Shown: positions 52,462 through 60,761 of the stretch, one piece after another
Position numbering within the stretch: position 1 is the stretch's first letter
Layout: the number at the start of each line of letters is the position of its first letter
NCBI RefSeq assembly: GCF_010450875.1
Contig: NZ_CP048422.1
Coordinates: 2,136,001-2,200,000 of the forward strand
Length of the DNA stretch: 64,000 nucleotides
Reading direction: 5' to 3'
Source of the DNA: Sphingomonas insulae
GTDB taxonomy: Bacteria; Pseudomonadota; Alphaproteobacteria; Sphingomonadales; Sphingomonadaceae
The notes under the pieces: model-generated
What the model was told of the DNA's origin: nothing
Seen by the model: the letters and a program-made list of their open reading frames with translations, nothing else
Databases searched by the model: none
Translations under genes and position numbers: made by a program

Positions 52462-53586
52462 TCACGCCGCGCGAACCGCCACCTCATCCAGATAGGGCGC
52501 GACCACGTCCAGCGTGCGATACCGTGCCTGTGCCTCCGCGGGCAGCAGGGCGAAGGCGCGCACCACCCCGCGGCATTCGGCGCTGCCGCAGGCGCAGACC
52601 ATCGACCAGTCGCGATCGGCCAGCGTTGTCGAATAGTCCCACGCGATCTCCTCGCCGGGCGCGATCCCGCGCAGCGCCGTCAGGAACACGCCGCCGTCCG
52701 TGAAGCGCAGCCCGGCATTGGGCGAACAGCTGTGGTTGATGAGATCGTCGATCCGGCCCGACGGCCCCATATAGCGATCGCGTGCGATCTGGAGGAAGCG
52801 GTCCGCCGCCCCGCTCAGGCCGCGTGGCAGTCGCGATGCGGGCACCGTCCGCCCCGAAAAGCGCACGATCGTCTCGCCCTCCGCGAAATTCCGTGCGGCG
52901 AACACCGCCTTGCCCAGATGCGTCTCGCCCACGGCGAACGGATTGGCCGGCAGATAGGCGTCGAGCACGCGCAACCCGCCCTCGCGCCGTCCGAACGATC
53001 GCAACGGGTTGATCGTCGCCAGCCCGACCATGAACCACACGCTGGCGTGGCACAGCAACTCGACCAGCACATAGGCATATTCGCCGACGCCCGATCCCGA
53101 ACTTCGCGTCGCGACGATCAGCGTGGCAAGGTCGCCCAGCGTCCACAGCCCCCAGGCCGGCGAGCGTTCGCGTGCGCGATCCTCCCATACGCTCGCCCAG
53201 GTCGGCCAGAAGCCCAGCGGCACCGCCGCGACGACCAGCATATGCGCCCAGAACGTCTCCTTCAGCAGCAGCCACAGGATGATCGCGACGAAACTTGCCG
53301 CCATGCAGGCCGTCTCGGTGGGGGAGGGGGCGGTCCAGCGCGACCGTCGCCACATCGCCAGCGTCACCACGATGCAGGCGATCGCCGACGTTGCGAACAC
53401 CAGCCCCTGCGGCTCGCCCGGATTGACCGCGAGATACGTCGCCGCCTCGACCCCCGTCGCGACCGCCCAGATGAGCCATGAGGCCCGGCTCGGCTCGACC
53501 AAGTGGCGCCGCAGTCCGGCCAGATAGATGCCATAGCCCGCCAGGCTCAGCGCCATCGCCGCAATGAACCACGCTTCGCCCGTCAT
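52462..53586 (-). CDS. Multi-pass membrane protein with C-terminal SET methyltransferase domain
   Basis: The product is 374 residues from ATG 53586 (GGCGGGGAC upstream). The first ~205 residues hold about six or seven hydrophobic segments (such as WFIAAMALSLAGYGIYLAGL and ASFVAIILWLLLKETFWAHM). The rest is a SET domain: GKAVFAARNFAEGETIVRF, the methyl-donor motif NHSCSPN (284-290), GEEIAWDYST with Tyr318, and a post-SET zinc cluster (Cys331, Cys333, Cys338 in CACGSAECRG). Such domains transfer methyl from S-adenosylmethionine to lysine. Membrane anchoring is unusual. The substrate is unknown. It lies directly upstream of rplK on the same strand. Confidence 0.8.
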   Translation of the reverse strand: MTGEAWFIAAMALSLAGYGIYLAGLRRHLVEPSRASWLIWAVATGVEAATYLAVNPGEPQGLVFATSAIACIVVTLAMWRRSRWTAPSPTETACMAASFVAIILWLLLKETFWAHMLVVAAVPLGFWPTWASVWEDRARERSPAWGLWTLGDLATLIVATRSSGSGVGEYAYVLVELLCHASVWFMVGLATINPLRSFGRREGGLRVLDAYLPANPFAVGETHLGKAVFAARNFAEGETIVRFSGRTVPASRLPRGLSGAADRFLQIARDRYMGPSGRIDDLINHSCSPNAGLRFTDGGVFLTALRGIAPGEEIAWDYSTTLADRDWSMVCACGSAECRGVVRAFALLPAEAQARYRTLDVVAPYLDEVAVRAA

Positions 53587-53875
53587 GTCCCCGCCCGTTT
53601 GGTAAACGAGGCGTAAACGACAATCGTTAACGCGTCGAGGGGCGGGGATGACGGCGAGCTGTCCGTCGCGATTCCGTCCCGGGGCAACCGGCGAGCCTGG
53701 TTGGACCAAGGTAGTGACAGAGCGCCGCCCTCGATCACAAATCCGTCCCCCGGCGAAGTTCGGGGTCGAGTTGGGCAACCACGCCAAAAAAGCGCTACGC
53801 ATAGTAACGACTACCTTTTTCGATTGCGCCCCCGTCCTCGGCCACGAAACCCTTCCCGCAACACACCCCAGCCAC

Positions 53876-54967
53876 TTACAACGGCAGGCTGGGCTGCACC
53901 TCGTCGACATCGGCATCCTCGCCGACGATCCCCGACAGCGTCAGCCCCAGCAGCCGCACGCCATCCGGCACCGGCAGCTGCGCATCGAGCAGCTCGTCGC
54001 CAATCTTCAGGAACGCCGCCTCGTCGGCGATCGGCACGCCGAACGATCGCGCCCGCGTGATGGTGCGGAAATCGGCATGGCGCAGCTTCAGCGTCACCGT
54101 CCGTCCCCGCGTGCCGGACCGGTCGATCCGCACCCACGCCGCCTCCGCCACGCGGGCAAGCGCCGCGTGCAGGTCCGCGCGATCGAACAGGTTGGTTTCG
54201 AACGTCCGTTCCGCACCGACCGATTTCGACTGGCGATGCGATCGCACCGGGCGGTGATCCTCGCCGCGTGCCGCCCGATACAGGTAATCGGCATAGGATC
54301 CGAAATGCGCCTGCAGGAACGCCAGCGGCCGGTCGCGCAGGTCCGCGCCCGACAGGATGCCGAGCGACTCCATCTTTTTCGCGGTCACCGGCCCGACGCC
54401 ATGAAAGCGCTTGACCGGCAGCGATGCGACGAACGCCGCGCCCTTGTGCGGCGGGATCACGCAGATGCCGTCGGGCTTGTTCTGGTCGGACGCCAGCTTG
54501 GCGATGAATTTGTTGTAGCTGACGCCGGCCGATGCGGTGAGTCCGGTGTCGGCGCGGATGCGCGCGCGAATGTCCTCGGCGATCGCCTTGGCCGATCCCA
54601 GTCCGCGAATATCGGTGGTGACGTCCAGATACGCCTCGTCCAGCGACAGCGGCTCGATCAGGTCGGTATAGTCGGCGAAGATCGCCCGGATCTGCCGCGA
54701 CACCCCGCTATACACGTCGAACCGCGGCCGGACAAAGACGAGGTCGGGGCAACGCCGGATCGCGGTGACCGACGGCATCGCGCTGCGCACACCGAACGCG
54801 CGCGCCTCGTAACTCGCCGCCGCCACGACCCCGCGCGCACGCGATCCACCGACGGCGACCGGCTTGCCGCGCAAGGTCGGGTCGTCGCGCTGTTCGACCG
54901 ACGCATAGAAGGCATCCATGTCGACATGGATCACCTTTCGCTGCGGCGGGGCTTCGTCATCGGCCAT
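53876..54967 (-). CDS. dinB: DNA polymerase IV
   Basis: The product is 363 residues from ATG 54967; ATG 54991 would place the start inside the SOS-like repeats. The Y-family catalytic motifs HVDMDAFYASVEQRD and SLDEAYLDVT, the helix-hairpin-helix GVGPVTAKKMESLGI and a little-finger domain are present. The C-terminal QPSLPL resembles a beta-clamp binding peptide. It performs error-prone translesion synthesis. GAAC-type direct repeats immediately upstream suggest LexA control. Confidence 0.93.
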   Translation of the reverse strand: MADDEAPPQRKVIHVDMDAFYASVEQRDDPTLRGKPVAVGGSRARGVVAAASYEARAFGVRSAMPSVTAIRRCPDLVFVRPRFDVYSGVSRQIRAIFADYTDLIEPLSLDEAYLDVTTDIRGLGSAKAIAEDIRARIRADTGLTASAGVSYNKFIAKLASDQNKPDGICVIPPHKGAAFVASLPVKRFHGVGPVTAKKMESLGILSGADLRDRPLAFLQAHFGSYADYLYRAARGEDHRPVRSHRQSKSVGAERTFETNLFDRADLHAALARVAEAAWVRIDRSGTRGRTVTLKLRHADFRTITRARSFGVPIADEAAFLKIGDELLDAQLPVPDGVRLLGLTLSGIVGEDADVDEVQPSLPL

Positions 54968-54993
54968 GTCCCCGTTTCGTTCCGATCGCATTC
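54968..54993 (-). promoter_or_regulatory. SOS/LexA-like box before dinB
   Basis: On the minus strand GAAT, GAAC and GGAC follow each other with exact 11-bp period (54993, 54982 and 54971 as first bases). Alphaproteobacterial LexA sites are GAAC-N7-GAAC, so two overlapping one-mismatch sites are present. They end directly at the dinB ATG, which fits a repressor blocking transcription or very early elongation. Confidence 0.45.
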
Positions 54994-55355
54994 CAGATCA
55001 AGACTTTAGCCGGGCGGATGCGCTCAGCCGCAATCACGCGCGCGTGACGGCCACGATGCGCGTTGGGGGGAAGGCCTGAATGAACATCATTTGCGATCGT
55101 GGAACATGGCAGGTTGAAGGATCGACCACGGCCGGGTCGCGACCCCGGCACCGGGCACACGCGGCGGCTCAGCTCCCCGCAATCCACCGGTCGCGGGGCG
55201 TCGCGGCGGAGATCACGCCTTCCCGACCCGACGGCTTTTACGATTGCATGGCACGCAATCGCGCAAAGTCACATTGCAATTGCCGCATGCTCCCAGGGGC
55301 AACATATGCCGCACCGATGCTGCATTGCAGCAATCCTTCCCCAGGAGCCGTTCCC
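54994..55355. other. Intergenic region without recognised gene
   Basis: A 362-bp stretch between dinB and a small plus-strand gene. The only clear structure is a 14-bp perfect palindrome TCACGCGCGCGTGA at 55034-55047. Reading frames here have no recognisable features. Confidence 0.4.
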
Positions 55356-55493
55356 ATGTTCAGCCTGATCGCCGCCATCATCTCTTATCGCCGTCAGGCC
55401 GCCATGTCGGTGCTTGGCGCTGCCCCGATCCAGCCGGCGCGTACGATCGCCAACGACCGTGCCGAAGCTCGCCGGTTCGCCCGCGCCGCCTGA
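55356..55493 (+). CDS. Small 45-residue hypothetical protein
   Basis: ATG 55356 has CAGGAG at suitable spacing. The product starts with a short hydrophobic stretch (MFSLIAAIISYRRQ), then an Arg/Ala-rich tail (RAEARRFARAA). No family is recognised. A longer in-frame start at 55080 has no ribosome binding site. The 55494-55740 region after it shows no gene. Confidence 0.45.
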   Translation: MFSLIAAIISYRRQAAMSVLGAAPIQPARTIANDRAEARRFARAA

Positions 55494-55740
55494 TCGATTG
55501 TCGTCGGTCGCCGGCAGGGGCGGGCTGCGGCGGAGCCTGCTCCTCGTCTTTGCGGGGGCGGGCATGATGGATGCGGGTATCTGCAAGATACCGAAACGAC
55601 AGCGGATTACGGGGCTGCTGTCCTACACCCTTGCCGAGTGCTACAGAGCCGCCGCTCTCGCCGATTTGTGGATCATCGCCTGATCGCAAACGATCGCCCT
55701 CGATCGTTTCGTCACAAGTGCCCCACTTGTTCATCTTGTC

Positions 55741-56202
55741 TCACTCTTCGTCCGCGTCCGCATCCGCCAGCGCCGCCGTCACCTCGGCCTCGGTAATCCC
55801 GAACGCGCCGGCCAGCCCGGCGGTCGACGCACCGCGCTTGGCCAGTTCGCGCATCCGGCCGACATCGACGATGGTCGTATAGCTGCGGGTGTCGCGCTGC
55901 TCGCGCACCACGTCCTTGCGTCCCGACCCACGGCGGCGCTGCGCGGCGGCGGCATGGGGATCGCCCTCTGCCTTGCGCTCTTCCTCCACCCGGCGGGCGA
56001 CGCGCGCCTCCTCTCGCGAACGGATGTCCGCCTCGCGCTCGACCGCGCGCGTTTCCAGCCGCTGCGTCATCGCCGCGGCGCGATCGCGGCTGCGCTCTTC
56101 GCGCGCACGGGCGCGCTCGGCGGCACGCTGGTCGGTGCTGTCGTTGGTCCTGACGCGAAACGACGGCGTCGACGGGGCAGTGCCCCAGCTCTTGTCCACC
56201 AA
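55741..56202 (-). CDS. Charged coiled-coil hypothetical protein
   Basis: The product is 153 residues. The middle (about 25-95) is rich in Arg, Glu and Ala and probably forms a coiled coil. The C-terminus (VGRMRELAKRGASTAGLAGA, FGITEAEVTAAL) resembles a small helix-turn-helix. It may bind nucleic acid, but no family is recognised. It lies just before two tRNA genes on the same strand. Confidence 0.6.
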   Translation of the reverse strand: MVDKSWGTAPSTPSFRVRTNDSTDQRAAERARAREERSRDRAAAMTQRLETRAVEREADIRSREEARVARRVEEERKAEGDPHAAAAQRRRGSGRKDVVREQRDTRSYTTIVDVGRMRELAKRGASTAGLAGAFGITEAEVTAALADADADEE

Positions 56203-56232
56203 AGCTGCGGCTCCGGATGATGATCTTGAAAA

Positions 56233-56309
56233 TGGTGCGCCCGGAACGATTCGAACGTCCGACCCTCAGATTCGTAGTCTGATGCTCTATCCAGCTGAGC
56301 TACGGGCGC
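56233..56309 (-). tRNA. tRNA-Arg(ACG)
   Basis: On the minus strand GCGCCCG pairs with CGGGCGC, CCA is encoded, and the loop CTACGAA gives anticodon ACG (read as ICG after editing). Its 77-base length and T-arm GTTCGAATC are standard. Confidence 0.96.
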
Positions 56310-56373
56310 TAGGGGAGCGGTTCGGGCACCGCTCCTGATGTACCAGGCAATCCACCGCGGAACGCGGCGGAAA

Positions 56374-56450
56374 TGGTCGGGAAGAGAGGATTCGAACCTC
56401 CGGCCCCTGCCTCCCGAAGACAGTGCTCTACCAGGCTGAGCTACTCCCCG
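56374..56450 (-). tRNA. tRNA-Pro(CGG)
   Basis: On the minus strand CGGGGAG pairs with CTTCCCG, CCA is encoded, and the anticodon loop CTTCGGGA gives CGG. The D-arm AGCTCAGCCTGGTAGAGC and T-arm GGTTCGAATCC are normal. It is 64 bp from tRNA-Arg and probably co-transcribed with it. Confidence 0.96.
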
Positions 56451-56590
56451 ACGGAGTTCGATATCAGCCCCGTGAAGGGCCGAACCGTGCTTGGAGGCGC
56501 GCCTATAGCCACGCCCGAAACGGGATGCAAGCGCCGGAATGACGGGCTTGCGAAAACCGTCGTGGCGGCCTTAGGCAGGCGGCCGTGGAT

Positions 56591-57169
56591 ATGGCACCAG
56601 CCTTCGTCGAACCGCTTGCCGCCGCGCTGGTCGTGGTCAATGTCGCGCTCGTCGCCCGGCGAAACGTGTGGAACTATCCGGTCGCGCTCGCCGCCGTCGC
56701 CCTCTACGCCTGGGTCTTCGCCGGCGCCCGCCTCTACAGCGACACATTGCTGCAGGCGTTCTTCTTCGCCGCCAACCTGTACGGGTGGAGCAATTGGGCA
56801 CGCAGCCGGGCGCACGCGGGCGAAGTCGTCGTCGAACGGCTCGCCCCCGCCGCCCGGCTGGCATGGGCCCTCGGCGGCATCGCGGTCTGCATGCTTTGGG
56901 GGACGATGATGCATCGCTACACCGACGCGTCCTACCCGTGGTGGGATGCGGCGATCGCCATCGCCTCGATCGCGGCGCAACTGCTTCAGGCGCGGCGGGC
57001 GATCGAAAGCTGGTGGGTGTGGATCACCGTCGATATCGCCAGCATCCCGCTCTACGCGGCCAAGGGGCTGTGGTTCACCTGCGCCCTGTACGGCGTCCTG
57101 CTGGCGCTGTCGGTCGGTGGCCTGCTCGGCTGGACACGGGCGCGACTGCGGACCGAGGCCATGGCGTGA
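56591..57169 (+). CDS. pnuC: Nicotinamide riboside transporter PnuC
   Basis: The product is 192 residues from ATG 56591 (GTG 56585 is possible). About seven hydrophobic segments and the PnuC blocks RRNVWNYPVALAAVALYAWV, ANLYGWSNW and WWVWITVDIASIPLYAAKG are present; the tryptophan-rich motifs line the substrate path in this family. It imports nicotinamide riboside. The stop overlaps the start of a NadR-like kinase gene as GTGA, which supports a salvage role with trapping by phosphorylation. Confidence 0.9.
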   Translation: MAPAFVEPLAAALVVVNVALVARRNVWNYPVALAAVALYAWVFAGARLYSDTLLQAFFFAANLYGWSNWARSRAHAGEVVVERLAPAARLAWALGGIAVCMLWGTMMHRYTDASYPWWDAAIAIASIAAQLLQARRAIESWWVWITVDIASIPLYAAKGLWFTCALYGVLLALSVGGLLGWTRARLRTEAMA

Positions 57170-57690
57170 CGCCGCTCTCCATCTGCCTGCATGGCCCGGA
57201 AAGCACGGGCAAGTCAACGCTGGCCCCGCGCCTCGCCCAGCATTTCGGCGGGGTGCCCTGCGTCGCGGAGTTCGGCCGCGCCTATTGCGAGGCGTTCGGC
57301 ACCGACCTGACGATGGCCGACCTGGTCGAGATCGGGAAGGGGCACGACGCCAAGGTCCGCGGTGCGCTCGCCGAACGGCATTATCCCGTCATCCTCGATA
57401 CCGATCCGCTGATGACCGCGGTGTGGGCGGACATGCTGTTCGGTCGCCGCGACCCCTGGTTCGCCACCTGGACCGCCACCGCCGACATCTATCTGCTGTT
57501 CGACGTCGACCTCCCCTGGGTCGAGGATGGCACCCGGATGTTCGGCTCCGAACGGGAGCGGCGCCGCTTCTTCGACCTCAGCAAGGCGATCCTTGATGAA
57601 CGCGATCTGCCCTGGGCGCTCGTCACCGGGGCAGGGGAGGTGCGCTACCTCAACGCCCTGAGCGCGATCGAGCGGCTGAGCCGTACGTGA
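57166..57690 (+). CDS. NadR-like ribosylnicotinamide kinase/AAA ATPase
   Basis: The product is 174 residues from GTG 57166. A P-loop (LHGPESTGKSTLA) and the blocks CVAEFGRAYCEAFG and ILDTDPLMTAVWADMLFG resemble the C-terminal kinase domain of NadR. The adenylyltransferase and HTH domains of full NadR are absent. With pnuC overlapping upstream, it probably phosphorylates nicotinamide riboside to NMN, keeping it in the cell. Confidence 0.85.
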   Translation: MTPLSICLHGPESTGKSTLAPRLAQHFGGVPCVAEFGRAYCEAFGTDLTMADLVEIGKGHDAKVRGALAERHYPVILDTDPLMTAVWADMLFGRRDPWFATWTATADIYLLFDVDLPWVEDGTRMFGSERERRRFFDLSKAILDERDLPWALVTGAGEVRYLNALSAIERLSRT

Positions 57691-57746
57691 TACGACCGGC
57701 GCGTCCCCCTTTGTGAAGCTGCCGACACCCTGCTAGGGGCGCTGCC

Positions 57747-59570
57747 ATGACGACCCCGCTTTCGCAGATCCGCAACTTTTCGATCATCGCCCACATCGAC
57801 CACGGCAAGTCGACCCTCGCCGACCGCCTGATCCAGCGGACCGGCGGCCTGACCGACCGCGAGATGTCGAGCCAGGTGCTCGACAACATGGATATCGAGA
57901 AGGAACGCGGCATCACGATCAAGGCGCAGACGGTGCGCCTGTCGTATCCGGCTAAGGACGGCGTCACCTACACGCTCAACCTGATGGACACGCCGGGCCA
58001 CGTCGACTTCGCCTATGAGGTGTCGCGCAGCCTGGCGGCGTGCGAGGGCGCGCTGCTGGTCGTCGACGCGGCGCAGGGTGTCGAGGCGCAGACGCTCGCC
58101 AACGTCTACCAGTCGATCGAGCACGATCACGAGATCGTGCCGGTCATCAACAAGATCGACTTGCCCGCCGCCGAACCCGAGATGGTGCGAAAGGAAATCG
58201 AGGACGTCATCGGCATCGATGCGTCCGGCGCGGTGCTGGCATCCGCCAAGTCGGGCATCGGCATCGACGAGATCCTCGAGGCGATCGTCACCCGTATCCC
58301 TGCGCCGAAGGGCGATGATACCGCGCCGCTGAAGGCGATGCTGGTCGACAGCTGGTACGATCCGTATCTCGGCGTCGTCATCCTCGTCCGCGTGATGGAG
58401 GGCGTGCTCAAGAAGGGGCAGCAGGTTACCTTCATGCAGGCGGGCACCACGCACCTGGTCGACCGTGTCGGTTGTTTCCGGCCCAAGATCGAACAGCTCA
58501 CGGACCTTGGGCCGGGCGAGATTGGCTTCATCACCGCGCAGATCAAGGACGTCGCGCAGGCCCGCGTCGGCGACACGCTGACCGACGCGCGCAAGCCCGC
58601 CGCCGAGGCGCTGCCGGGCTTCAAGGAAGTCCAGCCGGTCGTGTTCTGCGGCCTGTTCCCGATCGACGCCAACGATTTCGAAAAGCTGCGCGAATCGATC
58701 AGCAAGCTACGCCTCAACGACGCCAGCTTCAGCTTCGAGATGGAGACCTCGGCGGCACTCGGCTTCGGCTTCCGCTGCGGTTTCCTCGGCCTGTTGCATC
58801 TCGAGATCATCCAGGAACGGCTGACCCGCGAATACGACCTCGACCTCATCACCACCGCGCCGTCGGTGGTGTACCAGATCGAACTGACGCATCCCGATCC
58901 GGCCGGCATCACCCAGATCGACCTCCACAATCCCGCCGACATGCCCGATCCCAACAAGATCGCGACGATCAGCGAACCGTGGATCAACGCGACGATCTAC
59001 GTTCCCGACGAATATCTCGGCTCGATCCTGAAGCTGTGCCAGGACCGCCGCGGCATCCAGCAGAACCTGACCTATGTCGGCGGGCGCGCGCAGGCGACGT
59101 ACGAGCTGCCACTCAACGAGGTGGTGTTCGATTTCTACGATCGGCTGAAATCGCTGTCGAAGGGTTATGCGAGCTTCGACTATACCCAGATCGGCTATCG
59201 CGAGGGTGACCTCGTCAAGATGAGCATCCTCGTCAACGAGGAGCCGGTCGACGCATTGAGCATGATCGTCCACCGCGGTACCGCGGAAACGCGCGGCCGC
59301 GGGATGGTCGAACGGCTGAAGGAACTGATCCCGCGCCACCTGTTCAAGATCCCGATCCAGGCGGCGATCGGCGGCAAGGTGATCGCGCGTGAGACGATCA
59401 GCGCGATGCGCAAGGACGTGACGGCCAAATGCTATGGCGGCGACGCCAGCCGCAAGCGCAAGCTGCTCGACAAGCAGAAAAAGGGCAAGGCGAAGATGCG
59501 CGAATACGGTAGCGTCAGCATTCCCCAGGAAGCCTTCATCGCGGCTCTGCGGATGGGCGACGAGGGATAA
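57747..59570 (+). CDS. lepA: Elongation factor 4 (LepA)
   Basis: A 607-residue translational GTPase of standard length. G motifs are AHIDHGKST (G1), DTPGHVDF (G3) and NKID (G4). Domains II and III and the LepA-specific C-terminal domain (RREL-type [20 protein letters not shown]) follow. It acts on the ribosome in elongation and initiation under stress. It lies 56 bp after the NadR-like gene and ends near a hairpin at 59611-59645. Confidence 0.98.
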   Translation: MTTPLSQIRNFSIIAHIDHGKSTLADRLIQRTGGLTDREMSSQVLDNMDIEKERGITIKAQTVRLSYPAKDGVTYTLNLMDTPGHVDFAYEVSRSLAACEGALLVVDAAQGVEAQTLANVYQSIEHDHEIVPVINKIDLPAAEPEMVRKEIEDVIGIDASGAVLASAKSGIGIDEILEAIVTRIPAPKGDDTAPLKAMLVDSWYDPYLGVVILVRVMEGVLKKGQQVTFMQAGTTHLVDRVGCFRPKIEQLTDLGPGEIGFITAQIKDVAQARVGDTLTDARKPAAEALPGFKEVQPVVFCGLFPIDANDFEKLRESISKLRLNDASFSFEMETSAALGFGFRCGFLGLLHLEIIQERLTREYDLDLITTAPSVVYQIELTHPDPAGITQIDLHNPADMPDPNKIATISEPWINATIYVPDEYLGSILKLCQDRRGIQQNLTYVGGRAQATYELPLNEVVFDFYDRLKSLSKGYASFDYTQIGYREGDLVKMSILVNEEPVDALSMIVHRGTAETRGRGMVERLKELIPRHLFKIPIQAAIGGKVIARETISAMRKDVTAKCYGGDASRKRKLLDKQKKGKAKMREYGSVSIPQEAFIAALRMGDEG

Positions 59571-59610
59571 TCTGGTATAGAGGCACGTCGCGTCCAGATT
59601 GAGACGTCAA

Positions 59611-59645
59611 ACCGATCGGACAAGTATGGCACTTGCTCGATCGGT
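59611..59645. terminator. Long hairpin between lepA and convergent gene
   Basis: ACCGATCG (59611-59618) pairs with CGATCGGT (59638-59645), and CAAGT (59621-59625) pairs with ACTTG (59631-59635) inside it, with a small internal loop. It is downstream of both convergent genes and may end either transcript, but lacks a good T-tract. Confidence 0.5.
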
Positions 59646-59690
59646 GTCCTGACAGCGGTAGTACGCGGTAGAGGCGCCGGCCCGCGGCTC

Positions 59691-60149
59691 TTACATATAG
59701 TCTTGCGGGTTCGGCGTCGGCCGCTTGCACGCGCGGGTCCTGCCGCGGCTGCAAGCATCGACCTGCGCGCGCCAGTCGGCCATCGCCATTGCATAGGCGC
59801 GTTCGCGATCGGCCTGGAGCGCGGCATCGGCGGCGATGATATGCCGGCGCTTGCGCATCGCGGTGCGATAGCGCGCGACGTCGGCGGCGTAGCGCGCCTC
59901 GTTCGCGCTGTTCACCGCTGCGACGGCACCGCCCTGAAGCCGCGCCTGTGCAGCAATCTCACGATTGGCGGCAGCGACATCGGGCGCCGTTTCGGCGGCG
60001 ATCGCGTTACTGCGCGGATTGCTGCTGTCCTGGCCGGGATCGTGGGGCAGGGGCCTGTTCGGCTGTGCGACGGGACGGGCGCTCTGCGCCTGAGCGACGA
60101 CCGGTACGGTGACGATCAGTGCGGCACCGAGCAGACAAAGACGGATCAT
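59691..60149 (-). CDS. Secreted hypothetical protein
   Basis: The product is 152 residues from ATG 60149 with AAAGGAG upstream, a strong site. A signal peptide (MIRLCLLGAALIVTVPVVAQ, cleaved near AQAQS) is followed by an Ala/Arg-rich helical protein with two Cys near the end (VDACSRGRTRACKR), which could form a disulfide. No family is recognised. Confidence 0.75.
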   Translation of the reverse strand: MIRLCLLGAALIVTVPVVAQAQSARPVAQPNRPLPHDPGQDSSNPRSNAIAAETAPDVAAANREIAAQARLQGGAVAAVNSANEARYAADVARYRTAMRKRRHIIAADAALQADRERAYAMAMADWRAQVDACSRGRTRACKRPTPNPQDYM

Positions 60150-60293
60150 CGGCGAGACTCCTTTGCTGGAATGATCGCGACAATCGGCAAGGGGTGGGGC
60201 TGGTTCCGGCGCCAAAACCGGATGACACTTTCGACATCCGGCCGCCATCCGGTCGTCAGCCGTTTCAGGGTGAGATTGACCTCGTCCGTCCCG

Positions 60294-60749
60294 TCAGCGC
60301 TGTAACCTCGCAAGCGCCGTGTCGAGTGCCTGCAGGAAGCGGCTGCGATCCGCTGCGGCAAACGGCTTCGGGCCACCAAGCTGATCCCCGCCCGCGCGCA
60401 AGTCCGCCATGATCGCCCGCGTCGCGATGGCGCCCCCGATCGAGGCGGTCGTAAACGGTTTCCCCGTGGGGCTGAGCACCGTCGCGCCGGCCTTCAGCGC
60501 GCGATCTGCCAGCAGGATGTCGGCGGTCACGACCACGGCGTCCGTATCGGCAGCCTCGGCGATCCAGTCGTCCGCGGCATCGAAGCCGTCGCTTACCACC
60601 ACGCGTGTGACGAGCGGGTGAACCGGCACGCGGAAGTGGCTGTTGCTAACGATCGTCACCGGCACCTCGCGGCGCCAAGCGACCTTGTAAATCTCTTCCT
60701 TGACGGGACAGGCATCCGCATCGACCAGGATACGGACGCCTGTCCTCAT
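60294..60749 (-). CDS. YaiI/YqxD family protein (UPF0178)
   Basis: A 151-residue protein with the family signature ILVDADACPVKEEIYKVA at the N-terminus and VVTADILLADRALKAGATVL and GGPKPF further on. The fold is PIN/NYN-like with conserved acidic residues, suggesting a nuclease, but no activity is established. It ends 144 bp from the upstream secreted protein gene and begins 12 bp after the helicase stop. Confidence 0.92.
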   Translation of the reverse strand: MRTGVRILVDADACPVKEEIYKVAWRREVPVTIVSNSHFRVPVHPLVTRVVVSDGFDAADDWIAEAADTDAVVVTADILLADRALKAGATVLSPTGKPFTTASIGGAIATRAIMADLRAGGDQLGGPKPFAAADRSRFLQALDTALARLQR

Positions 60750-60761
60750 CAGCGGGGACTC

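Noticed and set aside
55034..55047. TCACGCGCGCGTGA palindrome upstream of dinB as an operator
   Set aside because: Alternating CG runs produce such palindromes readily in this GC content, and no regulator or repeat copy supports it.
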